Of a stretch of 64,000 nucleotides of DNA, positions 6,710 through 19,441 are shown piece by piece (the stretch's first letter is position 1; every line of letters starts with the position of its first letter). The DNA is taken from the NCBI GenBank assembly GCA_965200825.1, contig OZ241385.1, positions 2,604,001-2,668,000 of the forward strand. Direction: 5' to 3'. Source of the stretch: Bin80 sp026709335. Lineage in GTDB: Bacteria; Bacteroidota; Rhodothermia; Rhodothermales; Bin80. Position numbers and translations under genes: made by a program. The notes under the pieces were generated by a model that did not search any database, was not told the origin of the DNA, and worked only from the letters and a program-made list of their open reading frames with translations.

Positions 6710-9196
6710 CTACCATAATTGATACTGCACTCTCAGAAAGAGATGACGAGTCGCTGCCGGAAAGAACTGCGGATCTCCGAATCCTGCATTTCCATACAGA
6801 AGCACTTTTGAATCCAGAACATTGTTCACGTCAAGCGAGAACATCAGCCCGCTTAGTGTAGATCGATCACCGAATTCCCATTGAACCGTAGCTGATACTA
6901 ATGCGTAAGGATCTACTTGAAAATTGTCATTCTTGGCACCCGTGGCGTCACGCCCTCCACCGTTATCCACGTACTGTTTTCCTGCCAATCGAGCATCTGC
7001 CCGAAGCGTCAGGCCCTCGTACTCATAGGTGAGGCCCAGATTCCCGCTCCGTGCAGGGAAGCCTGCAATCGGATTACCAGCTCTGTCTATGGGCGCGATT
7101 GAAAAGTCCGGCAGAGTGACATACTCCACAAATTTTATGAGCCGGTTCCGACTGAAAGTCGCATTGGCAAACGCGTTCAACCTAGGTAAAATACGTGCAG
7201 CTGCTTCTAGTTCAATCCCAATATGCCTCGTACGATCTGCATTTCCAGTCCTTGGAACCCCAAACTGATCCAGCCCTCCACTGGGTACAATTTCGTCTCT
7301 GAACTCCATCCAGTATGCAGACAAGCGGAGCTTCAAAGATTGGCGTTCATACTGTCCTCCGAGTTCAAAATCGATCAGGCGCTCCGGCTTCACGATTGGA
7401 TTGTCATAGTCAAAACTTCCATCTGATTGTAGTTCAAACTGTGGCAAAAAACCCGCTCCTGCCTCTTCGCCATCATAGAGCGATTTCATTCGAGGCTCGC
7501 GATTTGCCAAAGATATGCTCATATAGGCACTGAGTGGCTGCTCCGGATTGAGTGTTACCCCTACACGAGGGTTTACAAATAGATACGGAATCCGGAATGA
7601 ATTCCCGAAAAACTGCTCTTCCAAAAGCCGATATTGCCGCCAAGTCAGTTGCAGGTCCGCCTGAACGGCCAATCGTCTGTGCGGGCGTATTAGATGACTT
7701 GCATACAGCGAACTGATCCACTTTTCCCCACGCACACTGTAAACACGATAATCATTTTCGACTCCGATCACTTCAGCGGGAAGGCCTGCTGATTCCTCCA
7801 CGCGCCCCCAGCGCAAAGATCTGTGAAGTCGCAACTCTCCCCCGAGTGTTGTCTCTGAACTAGAGCGAACGACCTGGTAACGGGGCGTCCAACCCACCTG
7901 CCATTGATCCAATGTGGCTCGGAATAACACCGTCGCATCCGGTGCACTGACAAATAAGGGATCCAATCGCTCTGACACGGACAGTCCTCGCCAGTTCGCA
8001 GGAAGCCTAAGGTAGTCCGCACTGCGAAAAGTCCCTCCAAAGTCAAATTCTCCAATTCCTCTGATCCAGAAGAACGCCTGTTGAAAGGTTTGATTTGAGG
8101 ATGGAGTGTAGCTGTGAAGAAGTTGTACATGCGGTTGATGAAATCGCTCTATATCTCGGGTTACCTGACTGAAGTTATAGCGTCGATCAATCGTCCCGCC
8201 AAATCCGTCATCAACTGTCTCTATGTTTGCTGCCTTTGGAATTCCCACATACGCCAGACCATCCTTTTGAGGCCCCCCATAGGATTGCAAGGTCCATGTA
8301 TGCTGCTCCCCATAGCGGCGAACCCCAACAAAATATCGCCAAAATTCGGCCCAGGACCAATCCCTATAGCCATCCGATGTCAACCTGCTGACTCTTGCAT
8401 ACACTGCATAGCGGTCACCCAAGAGCCCTGTATTTGCCTGTGCTGTATAGCGCTGTGTATTGTAGCTTCCATATCCTGTCTCCAATCGAACATCTGTAGT
8501 GGACAGGTAAGGATCCGTGATTATATTGATAGCGCCTCCTATACCGGTAGATCCATAAGCTGCTGCCCCGGCTCCGCGTTGAATCTGAATATCCTGTATT
8601 GAACCCTGCAAGTCAAAGAAATTGATCCAAAATACATTATGCTCCTCTGGATCATTCTGCGGAATGCCATTGATGGAAACCGCTACCCGCCGCTGCCCGA
8701 ACCCGCGAAGTCGTAAATATGAATATCCCAAATCATTTCCGTTTTCGCTATAATGCGTGATAGATACAGAACGTGCCAGTGCCGCTGGCAGATCCTGCAT
8801 GGATGGGAGCACTTCCAGTTCGCGCGCTGTAATGTTGCTATAGGTGATCGGAGTGAGTGTTTTGCGTGCGCGGCGGGTTTCCGCTACAACCTCACCACCG
8901 TACAAAATTCCGGCCCTGAGAATAAATTTCGCTTCCACTGCAGTCGTCACTTCTATTTGCTGCCGAAGCGTTTCATATCCGAGAAAGCGGATTTCTATCG
9001 TATAGATTCCGGGAGCAACAACCAAATTGAAGTCGCCCCTCCGGTCTGTCACTGTTGAATACTGGGCAACCGGTGAATTTTCCTGAAAGAATTGTATAGT
9101 TGCTCCGGCGAGAGGGACACCATCAGAGGATTGAACGGCTCCCGAAAATGGGATATTAAAAAAGAGGATCCAAGAAAGCAGGAACGAAGTCAGCAT
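6710..9196 (-). CDS. TonB-dependent receptor, probable thiamine (or precursor) importer
   Basis: Outer-membrane active transporter of about 828 residues. Starting at ATG 9196 gives a clean signal peptide (MLTSFLLSWILFFNIPFSGA), followed by a carboxypeptidase-regulatory-like domain (GVPLAGATIQFF..., about 22-100), a plug domain (ITARELEVLPSMQDLPAAL; YLRLRGFGQRRVAVSINGIPQND) and a beta-barrel ending in aromatic QYQLW. An upstream in-frame GTG at 9238 adds 14 non-signal residues and sits against the riboswitch, so I reject it. The leader carries a TPP riboswitch, and THI-element-controlled TonB receptors are known in Bacteroidota, so the substrate is most likely thiamine or a moiety of it. No thi genes or inner-membrane thiamine transporter are beside it. 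It lies 3' of the rRNA operon on the same strand, separated by a terminator. Confidence 0.88.
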   Translation of the reverse strand: MLTSFLLSWILFFNIPFSGAVQSSDGVPLAGATIQFFQENSPVAQYSTVTDRRGDFNLVVAPGIYTIEIRFLGYETLRQQIEVTTAVEAKFILRAGILYGGEVVAETRRARKTLTPITYSNITARELEVLPSMQDLPAALARSVSITHYSENGNDLGYSYLRLRGFGQRRVAVSINGIPQNDPEEHNVFWINFFDLQGSIQDIQIQRGAGAAAYGSTGIGGAINIITDPYLSTTDVRLETGYGSYNTQRYTAQANTGLLGDRYAVYARVSRLTSDGYRDWSWAEFWRYFVGVRRYGEQHTWTLQSYGGPQKDGLAYVGIPKAANIETVDDGFGGTIDRRYNFSQVTRDIERFHQPHVQLLHSYTPSSNQTFQQAFFWIRGIGEFDFGGTFRSADYLRLPANWRGLSVSERLDPLFVSAPDATVLFRATLDQWQVGWTPRYQVVRSSSETTLGGELRLHRSLRWGRVEESAGLPAEVIGVENDYRVYSVRGEKWISSLYASHLIRPHRRLAVQADLQLTWRQYRLLEEQFFGNSFRIPYLFVNPRVGVTLNPEQPLSAYMSISLANREPRMKSLYDGEEAGAGFLPQFELQSDGSFDYDNPIVKPERLIDFELGGQYERQSLKLRLSAYWMEFRDEIVPSGGLDQFGVPRTGNADRTRHIGIELEAAARILPRLNAFANATFSRNRLIKFVEYVTLPDFSIAPIDRAGNPIAGFPARSGNLGLTYEYEGLTLRADARLAGKQYVDNGGGRDATGAKNDNFQVDPYALVSATVQWEFGDRSTLSGLMFSLDVNNVLDSKVLLYGNAGFGDPQFFPAATRHLFLRVQYQLW

Positions 9197-9247
9197 AATG
9201 CAACACAGTTTAGGCCTGCTTGGCGGCTGCAGTTGCACTTCGCATGC

Positions 9248-9325
9248 ATTTCCCTACGCCGGCATGATCCGGTTCAGGTACAAAGGGTCTGATCTCAGCC
9301 TCCTATTCAGGAGACACCCCCAAGC
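9248..9325 (-). promoter_or_regulatory. TPP (THI-box) riboswitch
   Basis: Read on the minus strand the leader contains GGGGGTG, then CTGAGATCAGACCC, then ACCTGAACCGGATCATGCCG followed by GCGTAGGGAA. This is the ordered set of conserved TPP-aptamer elements: CUGAGA, ACCCUUUxxACCUGA, GGAUaAUxCCxGCGUAGGGA. The aptamer ends about 50 bases before the ATG of the TonB receptor. Thiamine pyrophosphate binding should shut expression down; no separate terminator hairpin is evident between aptamer and ATG, so control of translation initiation is more likely. Confidence 0.95.
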
Positions 9326-9355
9326 AATTTGGCAATCTTTAAGTAAGGCAACAAA

Positions 9356-9379
9356 GGCCAGATCCAATCGGACCTGGCC
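9356..9379 (-). terminator. rRNA operon terminator hairpin
   Basis: GGCCAGATCC and GGACCTGGCC flank a 4-base loop, forming a 10-bp stem with one wobble, about 18 bases beyond the 5S 3' end. On the minus strand it is followed by TTTGTTG. It separates the rRNA operon from the riboswitch-TonB unit. Confidence 0.75.
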
Positions 9380-9396
9380 CTGCTGCACGTGGAAAT

Positions 9397-9507
9397 CCTG
9401 GCGCCGACCTACTCTTCCACCACGAAGGGCAGTACCATCGGCGCTGCGGGACTTAACGACTCTGTTCGGAATGGAAGAGGTGTATCCCCCGCGCTATAAG
9501 CACCAGG
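9397..9507 (-). rRNA. rrf: 5S ribosomal RNA
   Basis: The minus strand reads CCTGGTGC at the 5' end and GGCGCCAGG at the 3' end, which pair as 5S helix I. Internally it has CACCTCTTCCATTCCGAAC and GTGGAAGAGTAGG, the universal 5S loop signatures. About 111 nt; ends placed by helix I. Confidence 0.93.
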
Positions 9508-9614
9508 AAGCCTGTCACTGCACAAGGCAGCAATGATTTTGACAGGACGACTTCGCCAATGAACAACACACAGAGCGCAGACGAGCTCTGACTTCTGTAA
9601 AACTCAAAGAAATA

Positions 9615-12562
<2,948 letters not shown>

Positions 12563-12717
12563 TTACACAAGTCAGGTTCGCGAGAACTCCCGGTGGAGGA
12601 GTTCTCTGCGCTCGTATTACGCTCGGATGAAAGCCTGACAGACTTTCATCATTTCTGCGTGTTGTTCATTATTGGCGAATATCATCATGTCAAAGAACAG
12701 GGATCACATTGTGATCC

Positions 12718-12793
12718 TGGTGGAGTTAGCCGGACTCGAACCGGCGACCCCCGGTATGCAAAACCGATGCTCTACCAACTGAGCTATAACCCC
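12718..12793 (-). tRNA. tRNA-Ala (anticodon UGC), CCA encoded
   Basis: Minus-strand cloverleaf GGGGTTA...TAACTCC with TTTGCAT in the anticodon loop gives UGC. The CCA end is encoded at 12718-12720. It sits in the 16S-23S spacer, as is usual. Confidence 0.95.
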
Positions 12794-12824
12794 TCACACT
12801 TTAAGGGCCCTAGGGCCTGCAGGG

Positions 12825-12898
<74 letters not shown>

Positions 12899-12933
12899 TG
12901 AAGTGCGGGTTTTGTCCACTTGCAAAACCAGGG

Positions 12934-12950
12934 GAGAGTATAGCGAGTCC
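12934..12950 (-). other. 16S processing stem, 3' arm
   Basis: These 17 bases are the exact reverse complement of 14628-14644 on the other side of 16S. In the transcript they form the long stem that RNase III-type cleavage uses to release pre-16S rRNA. Confidence 0.8.
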
Positions 12951-12984
12951 TGTCAATTCGGAAGATTGTTGTCTCAAGGCTCTC

Positions 12985-14517
<1,533 letters not shown>

Positions 14518-14627
14518 GAGATTTTGAAATTTTTTGTGAGCACTTTAGCACACTCTTCCTGACTAAATTGGATTGACATATCAGTTATTGTATACTGACA
14601 TGTCGGATCCTTGTCTGAATCGACAAA

Positions 14628-14644
14628 GGACTCGCTATACTCTC
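14628..14644 (-). other. 16S processing stem, 5' arm
   Basis: GGACTCGCTATACTCTC (plus strand) is perfectly complementary to 12934-12950. In the primary transcript the two arms would enclose the 16S rRNA. Confidence 0.8.
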
Positions 14645-14669
14645 AACCTGTCAAAGAACTGAGCCCCGA

Positions 14670-14675
14670 ATTATA
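14670..14675 (-). promoter_or_regulatory. probable -10 box of the rRNA operon promoter
   Basis: The minus strand reads TATAAT here, about 150 bases above the 16S 5' end and above the processing stem, followed by GC-rich TCGGGGC as in stringently controlled promoters. A matching -35/-33 box is not clear, so this is a position-based call. Confidence 0.4.
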
Positions 14676-14939
14676 GGGCAGGACGGCAAACATAAGGAAT
14701 TTTTTTTAACTTACCAAATCCGGAAGATCTTCTCAAATTTTTTTGATCGTTTTTCAACGGCACCAGATTCAACAATGACGCGTAAAACTCCCTCAAAACT
14801 CGGGAAACCGGACATGATAACACAGCATTCCACTATGCTGACCATGGCAAAGACGAGCTGTTACGCATTGCATAACCAATAGGTTTCATTTTACTCCGTC
14901 TTCATAGAAATTTTTTCAATATTTATTCCTGCACATCTT

Positions 14940-15698
14940 GTGAAACCGACACCTTTGAGAAAAAATCCGTACCTCAAATGGGGTTCCGTGTTGTTGATTT
15001 GCATTTTCTTTATTCTGTATTTCGCAGTTGACCAGGTACTTATGCCTCGCTTTACCCGTCAGGATCAAATTATTTCGGTTCCCGACCTGAAAGGCAAACT
15101 TCTGCCAGATGCACTCAACATCATCCATAATGCTGGCCTTGTACTCGGCGATACTACCTCGCGAATCGGCCCCAAGGAGCTGTTGGGACAAGTCGCAGCC
15201 CAGAATCCTCGCGCGAATGCATCTGTAAAGCTTGGTCGGCGGATCTATCTTTCAACCTACCGTGGTTCAGAACCGGATGTGATCATTCCGGATGTTATTA
15301 CTCAATCCCTGCGGAACGCACGATTGTCCTTAACTACATCGGGGCTCGTCGTTCGTTCAGAGGAAGCCGACACCATTCCAAGCCCAGTCCCGGATATGGT
15401 GACACGTATTTTGCCGCCTGCGGGAACTCTTGTGCCAAATGGAGACAGCGTTACGGTATGGTATGGTCGCGGCCTCGATCAAGATCGCCTTGTTGAGATT
15501 CCCAATGTGGTTGGCCTGCCCTACGACGAAGCTGAAGTCCTGCTTCGCGCTCTGTCGCTTTGGCCTACGTTATTGGACCTTGACGAGAAGGGCAATGAAA
15601 ACCCTTTGATTCTGAGGCAGTCTCCTCTACCAGGAGAACGGTTGCCCTCAGGATCAACACTCCGTCTTTTTGCAAGCGTTGATTCCCTGAAGTTGTAA
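14940..15698 (+). CDS. PASTA-domain membrane-anchored protein
   Basis: 252 residues starting at GTG 14940 (no ATG nearby fits the signal/anchor). One N-terminal membrane segment (residues about 12-33, WGSVLLICIFFILYFAVDQV) is followed by three PASTA repeats: about 45-108 (ISVPDLKGKLLPDALNII), about 112-182 (VIIPDVITQSLRNARLSL) and about 188-250 (VEIPNVVGLPYDEAEVLL). PASTA domains bind peptidoglycan/muropeptide and usually sit on Ser/Thr kinases or penicillin-binding proteins; here they stand alone without a kinase or transpeptidase. Stand-alone three-PASTA proteins are common in Bacteroidota. Likely periplasmic, perhaps a cell-wall sensor or scaffold. Divergent from the rRNA operon. Confidence 0.88.
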   Translation: MKPTPLRKNPYLKWGSVLLICIFFILYFAVDQVLMPRFTRQDQIISVPDLKGKLLPDALNIIHNAGLVLGDTTSRIGPKELLGQVAAQNPRANASVKLGRRIYLSTYRGSEPDVIIPDVITQSLRNARLSLTTSGLVVRSEEADTIPSPVPDMVTRILPPAGTLVPNGDSVTVWYGRGLDQDRLVEIPNVVGLPYDEAEVLLRALSLWPTLLDLDEKGNENPLILRQSPLPGERLPSGSTLRLFASVDSLKL

Positions 15699-15707
15699 GA
15701 AAAAGAA

Positions 15708-15854
15708 ATGGTTAAACTTCCAACTGAAGAACAGGAGCTACTCCTATCGAGATCCCTTGCCAAGATTGAATCTGTTGCGTCCCTACTCTATGAGATAAAC
15801 CGAAAGTCCCTCCTCGGCGTCTACCTCCACTCGCTCCCTGTATTTTGTCTGTAG
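15708..15854 (+). CDS. possible small ORF, 48 residues
   Basis: ATG at 15708, 9 bases after the PASTA stop, opens a 48-residue frame (MVKLPTEEQELLLSRSLAK...) that overlaps the 3' end of convergent pyrR. The first 30 residues look protein-like and helical, but the overlap with a real gene and lack of a recognisable domain make it doubtful. Confidence 0.2.
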   Translation: MVKLPTEEQELLLSRSLAKIESVASLLYEINRKSLLGVYLHSLPVFCL

Positions 15855-16256
15855 CTTGCGCCCCAGATAATCAGGCCGTAGTGGCAGCTCACGATGCCCC
15901 CTATCTATCAGAACCATGAGTTGTATCCGGGCCGGTGCTCCCATTTCCGATACTGCCGCGACAGCTTGATGAGCGGTTCGTCCGGTATAGAGAACATCGT
16001 CTACGATCAAGACCTGCTTTCCTGATACATCTTCGATCTTGTGATCCGAGCTCTGCAAATTCAGCGGGACTGGAGTAACGATGCGCTGCGCAATTTCACT
16101 AATGTGTCGAGAGAGAGCGTGTGCCACAAGAATCCCCTTGGGTATCACTCCAAACAGAACCAAATCATCCGTGCCTTGATTGCGCTCATCAACTTCACAC
16201 GCGAGGCGGGCAAGGGTTCGTTCAATCCGCTGGGCACCAAGAATCAGGGTGCGCAT
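15783..16256 (-). CDS. pyrR: PyrR-type bifunctional pyrimidine operon regulator / uracil phosphoribosyltransferase
   Basis: Type I phosphoribosyltransferase fold of 157 residues. The PRPP-binding signature VLIVDDVLYTGRT lies at about 82-94, and the PyrR-specific tail IDRGHRELPLRPDYLGRKLQT at about 117-137. Family members both form UMP from uracil and, in many bacteria, bind pyr mRNA leaders. The protein is shorter than the usual 175-185 residues: the segment between VTPVPLNL and the PRPP loop lacks the customary TxYRDD stretch, so a change in RNA binding or catalysis is possible. No pyr biosynthetic genes or attenuator are adjacent. ATG at 16256. Confidence 0.85.
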   Translation of the reverse strand: MRTLILGAQRIERTLARLACEVDERNQGTDDLVLFGVIPKGILVAHALSRHISEIAQRIVTPVPLNLQSSDHKIEDVSGKQVLIVDDVLYTGRTAHQAVAAVSEMGAPARIQLMVLIDRGHRELPLRPDYLGRKLQTKYRERVEVDAEEGLSVYLIE

Positions 16257-16268
16257 TAGAAACGCACG

Positions 16269-16670
16269 CTAATTCTGAAACATTGCCTTTATACTACCCC
16301 AACTCCGTGGAATTGCAGTGGGCGTATAATTGACTTTTCGCTCGGCGATCTGTTGTCGCAACCCACTGGAGAGCACAACCTCCAGCCGATAGTCAACCGT
16401 TGCATGTGCAGACTTGTACACTTTATCGTCTCGTACAGTGTAAGGAACATTTGCACCATGCACATCAACCTCTGCAACCCGAGAAAATTCCCCCGCTCCA
16501 GATGCTTTACGGTAAAGTTCATACGTTTTGACCTCTGATTCGGTTTCTGCTTCCCACGTCACGATAATTACCCCGGCGTCGTACTCCGTATTGAAATAAC
16601 GGAGACGTACAGCAAAGAAACTGGACGCTACCAGAAACAGAGCCAATAAGGACAATAGCAAAACACGCAT
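16269..16670 (-). CDS. small exported protein with a fibronectin-III-like fold
   Basis: 133 residues. An N-terminal hydrophobic segment (MRVLLLSLLALFLVASSFFAV) acts as signal or anchor. The rest has an FN3-like pattern: VIIVTWEAETESEVKTYELYRK, then PYTVRDDKV, then VDYRLEVVLSSG. I do not recognise a specific family. The stop is 12 bases before the pyrR start, so the two probably share a transcript. Function unknown. Confidence 0.7.
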   Translation of the reverse strand: MRVLLLSLLALFLVASSFFAVRLRYFNTEYDAGVIIVTWEAETESEVKTYELYRKASGAGEFSRVAEVDVHGANVPYTVRDDKVYKSAHATVDYRLEVVLSSGLRQQIAERKVNYTPTAIPRSWGSIKAMFQN

Positions 16671-16905
16671 GCGTGCGTGTAATCATTCAAGAGAAAAAGC
16701 GTTCCCGTTACTCAATTCCTCCACACCTTCTACTATACACCAAAAGACAAGTATATAATCAATCAGGCTTCCACAGCCAGCCAAAATGATTGCATTTGTA
16801 TATAGATCTGATGAAAGTTTTATGTTTTTGTAGTCGGATTCGTTGCAGAGAAAACGCGCGCAGAATCCGGATTCGTTCTATACTATAGATCCTGTATTCT
16901 GTGAG

Positions 16906-17856
16906 TTACGTCGAATCTTTGGATCTATTCCCAGTACTGAGTAGATATAGATCTTCTAAGTTCGCAGGACTTACTGCATAATCAGTAATCCCCAAAGTTC
17001 GCAATTTCTTCACAATGGATTCCGTATAAACCTCCTCTCCACTCACATATACTTGAGTTTGGGACGAATCTTTAACTATCCGGGTGACATAAGGTAAATC
17101 GTTAAAGATCCCCGAATCTATTTCAGATCTCACCACGAATTTGAAATTTAAGCCAAACTCCTCAAGGAGTGCCTCAATTTTTCCCTGAGCGATGATCTTC
17201 CCTGAATCGATGAGACAAATAGTATCACTTTGCCTCTGAGCTTCTTCCATATTGTGGGTAGAAAGAAATATTGTAAGGCCCTTTTCTCGGAGGCTATTTA
17301 AGACTTCCCACAACTCTTTTCTTGAGTGCGGATCAAGGTTGCTTGTTGGCTCATCTAGAAATACTAACCTGGGGTTACCAACCAGGGTGATGGCGATGAG
17401 TAATTTTCGTTGCTCTCCACCAGACAAACTTTTGTATGGTTTTTTTCTCAAGTGCTCTATTTTGAATAAGTTCAACAATTCGCTCAAATCCAAGGGATCA
17501 CTGTACATACTGGCACTAAGCCTAAGAGCTTCTTCGACTCGTATATCTGAATACATGTAATCTTGTTGAAATTGAACCCCTACATCACTCAGAGATTTTT
17601 TCAGATGATTCCTGTCTCTGATGTCTTGTCCGAAAATCCGCACCACTCCTTGATCTGGTTTTTTCAGACCGAGGATGCAGTCTATCAAGGTGGTCTTTCC
17701 CGCTCCATTGGGCCCGACAAGGCAGAAGACTTGAGATGTGAGCACTGTAAGGTCGACATTGCGCAAGGCAACCAAGGTACCGTACGACTTGCTCAGCGAG
17801 GAGATTTCCAGTATTGGGGGGACGGCATCAACAGAACTGTTTAGAACTGTATTCAT
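16906..17856 (-). CDS. ABC transporter ATP-binding protein (ABC-2 / drug-export type)
   Basis: 316 residues with Walker A GPNGAGKT (48-55), signature LSGGEQ (144-149), Walker B LVFLDEP (164-170) and an H-loop in STHNMEE at about 199-205. The 80-residue C-terminal extension, with VYVSGEEVYTESIV, is typical of CcmA/DrrA-like ATPases that pair with ABC-2 permeases. No permease is adjacent on this strand; the only ABC-2 permease in the window is at 22133-22882, more than 4 kb away and on the other strand, and may be its partner. It is followed upstream by a TPR gene on the same strand with a 216-base gap. Confidence 0.9.
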   Translation of the reverse strand: MNTVLNSSVDAVPPILEISSLSKSYGTLVALRNVDLTVLTSQVFCLVGPNGAGKTTLIDCILGLKKPDQGVVRIFGQDIRDRNHLKKSLSDVGVQFQQDYMYSDIRVEEALRLSASMYSDPLDLSELLNLFKIEHLRKKPYKSLSGGEQRKLLIAITLVGNPRLVFLDEPTSNLDPHSRKELWEVLNSLREKGLTIFLSTHNMEEAQRQSDTICLIDSGKIIAQGKIEALLEEFGLNFKFVVRSEIDSGIFNDLPYVTRIVKDSSQTQVYVSGEEVYTESIVKKLRTLGITDYAVSPANLEDLYLLSTGNRSKDST

Positions 17857-18072
17857 AACGACGATCGTCTAACCTTTCTGTGTCTTTGAACAGTAATTTT
17901 CGAAGGTAATTATCGAAACCGGGGCATATCAATGTGACAGCTATTTCACGTATGATGGAAAACGCCAACGAACACCTTAGTTTCTACGCTTCAACGATTT
18001 TTCCAGCTTGATTTCTTCATCAAATTTGACCGTATCTGAGCTCGACGCCAATAAAACGATAGCTCTGAGAGG

Positions 18073-18903
18073 TTATGGGAACTTGGATTGGTGGCTTCGA
18101 GATTCCCTCTCTTGTAGCATGGGGAGCAAACTGTATTTGACCCATCCATAATCAGGATTAATTTCAAGGACTTTTTCAAATGCATGTCGAGCTTGTTCAT
18201 ACTGATCCGCTCCCATACAGGCGATGCCCAACCAAGTGTATGCTTCAACCTCTCCCCATGAGGGCAGGAGTGGAGAATCTTCTTCCGCAGAAGAGAACAA
18301 ATCTGCAGCACGCCTGAATCCTGCGAGCCCGCCCTCTTGACTACCACCATATGGAGCTGGCGTATGATATCTATACATTGCCTCCGCTAAAACTACTCTT
18401 GGATTATTGGCGTTAAGGGTTTTTGCCTTCTGAATATTCCTTCTAGATCTTAGCCCCAAAACCATACCTTTTCTTGGCCTAATCCTGATTTTTTGGCCAT
18501 AAGCCATAGAGAGTAGTGCGTGAGCTTCGGCAGTGATCTCCGATTTTTTGGAAATTTTTATTGATTTAGTCAGATTTTGTATTGATTCGTCAAGAAACGT
18601 TAGTGTGGAGTCTTGATTTGTCAACATATTCTGGCCTTGCTCAGTCTCATTTACGAGAAAAATAGCCCTTTGATACTGGGCATATCCCAGATAGTAATGT
18701 GCTTCTGCTAAATCAGAGTCACCTTCTATAGCCTTTCTCAGCATTCTATGTGCTGTTTTGATATCCCCCAGACTGCCGTTAAGTGATCCAGATTCTGCCA
18801 ATTTTTTAGCCTCGAGAGTGAGAGAGACATCGGACTGTGCCTGGGCGGAAGCCAGTAACAAGAAGGCACCGAGTACCGGCAAGGATCTTTGGATGTAAGC
18901 CAT
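18073..18903 (-). CDS. periplasmic TPR-repeat protein
   Basis: 276 residues with a signal peptide (MAYIQRSLPVLGAFLLLASAQAQ). TPR-like helices are visible at about 50-85 (AHRMLRKAIEGDSDLAEAHYYLGYAQYQRA style) and at about 225-260 (AYTWLGIACMGADQYEQARHAFEKVLEINPDYGW), the latter a canonical TPR. Such proteins act as scaffolds; no enzymatic domain is visible. Same strand as the ABC ATPase and the next TonB receptor, so it could be part of an export/import locus, but the spacing (over 200 and 500 bases) argues for separate promoters. Confidence 0.75.
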   Translation of the reverse strand: MAYIQRSLPVLGAFLLLASAQAQSDVSLTLEAKKLAESGSLNGSLGDIKTAHRMLRKAIEGDSDLAEAHYYLGYAQYQRAIFLVNETEQGQNMLTNQDSTLTFLDESIQNLTKSIKISKKSEITAEAHALLSMAYGQKIRIRPRKGMVLGLRSRRNIQKAKTLNANNPRVVLAEAMYRYHTPAPYGGSQEGGLAGFRRAADLFSSAEEDSPLLPSWGEVEAYTWLGIACMGADQYEQARHAFEKVLEINPDYGWVKYSLLPMLQERESRSHQSKFP

Positions 18904-19080
18904 TTTTCTGGTATAGGATGGAAGGTTCCGTCCTATGATATCTCAAAACTTCTGATCTGCGATCATTTGTTGCAAGATATGAAATTTCGGGAACAAATCT
19001 GACCAGGTTTACTGGCTCATATCTCTCAGGTGAATTTAGCAATAAAACCTTCTTTGACACTGGAAGCATCACAAAAGGGG

Positions 19081-19441
19081 CTACTCTTATTGATCGTAGC
19101 TAATATCCTGTATGCACTTATGTACTAACACAGAGCTCTATCAGCCCGTGGATAAAGTCAAATAAATTTAGATAGCAGTTTTTGATGCTGACTTTGCATG
19201 ATCTGACAGACAGATTGATAGACAAAATGTGCTACAAGCAACGATTTTGAGCGTTTTGGGAGCAAAAACGAAGATTTTTATTCAATTCAGTCTGTCCCAT
19301 TTCTATGAGAGACTTTATCCACGGGCTACTATGACACAAAACTCACAGAACGGGAACGATGCGCTAATGCAGCTCAGGATTCACGACTTTTGTTCGTGAC
19401 CCTTTCAACAGTCTTATGTGATGCTAAACCAGACCCCAAAG
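19081..19441. other. intergenic region holding a MITE-like element
   Basis: No gene. The stretch between the TPR gene and the next TonB receptor is mostly the 185-bp inverted-repeat element described separately. Confidence 0.6.
19143..19327. mobile_element. MITE-like element with perfect 17-bp terminal inverted repeats
   Basis: AGCCCGTGGATAAAGTC at 19143-19159 is the exact reverse complement of GACTTTATCCACGGGCT at 19311-19327. The 185-bp element is AT-rich inside and carries no coding frame. Perfect long inverted ends, short length and no gene are the hallmarks of a non-autonomous transposable element mobilised in trans. No parent transposase with these ends is seen in the window and I see no clear target duplication. 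Confidence 0.75.

Larger units (their letters stand above)
14518..14939. other. rRNA leader and promoter region
   Basis: No gene. It holds the 16S processing stem arm, a probable rRNA promoter and a very AT-rich stretch (14700-14750) that could be an upstream promoter element. The PASTA gene starts on the opposite strand at 14940. Confidence 0.6.

Noticed and set aside
9197..9238. GTG at 9238 as the start of the TonB receptor
   Set aside because: The 14 added residues are unlike a signal sequence and lie against the TPP aptamer; ATG 9196 opens a clean signal peptide.
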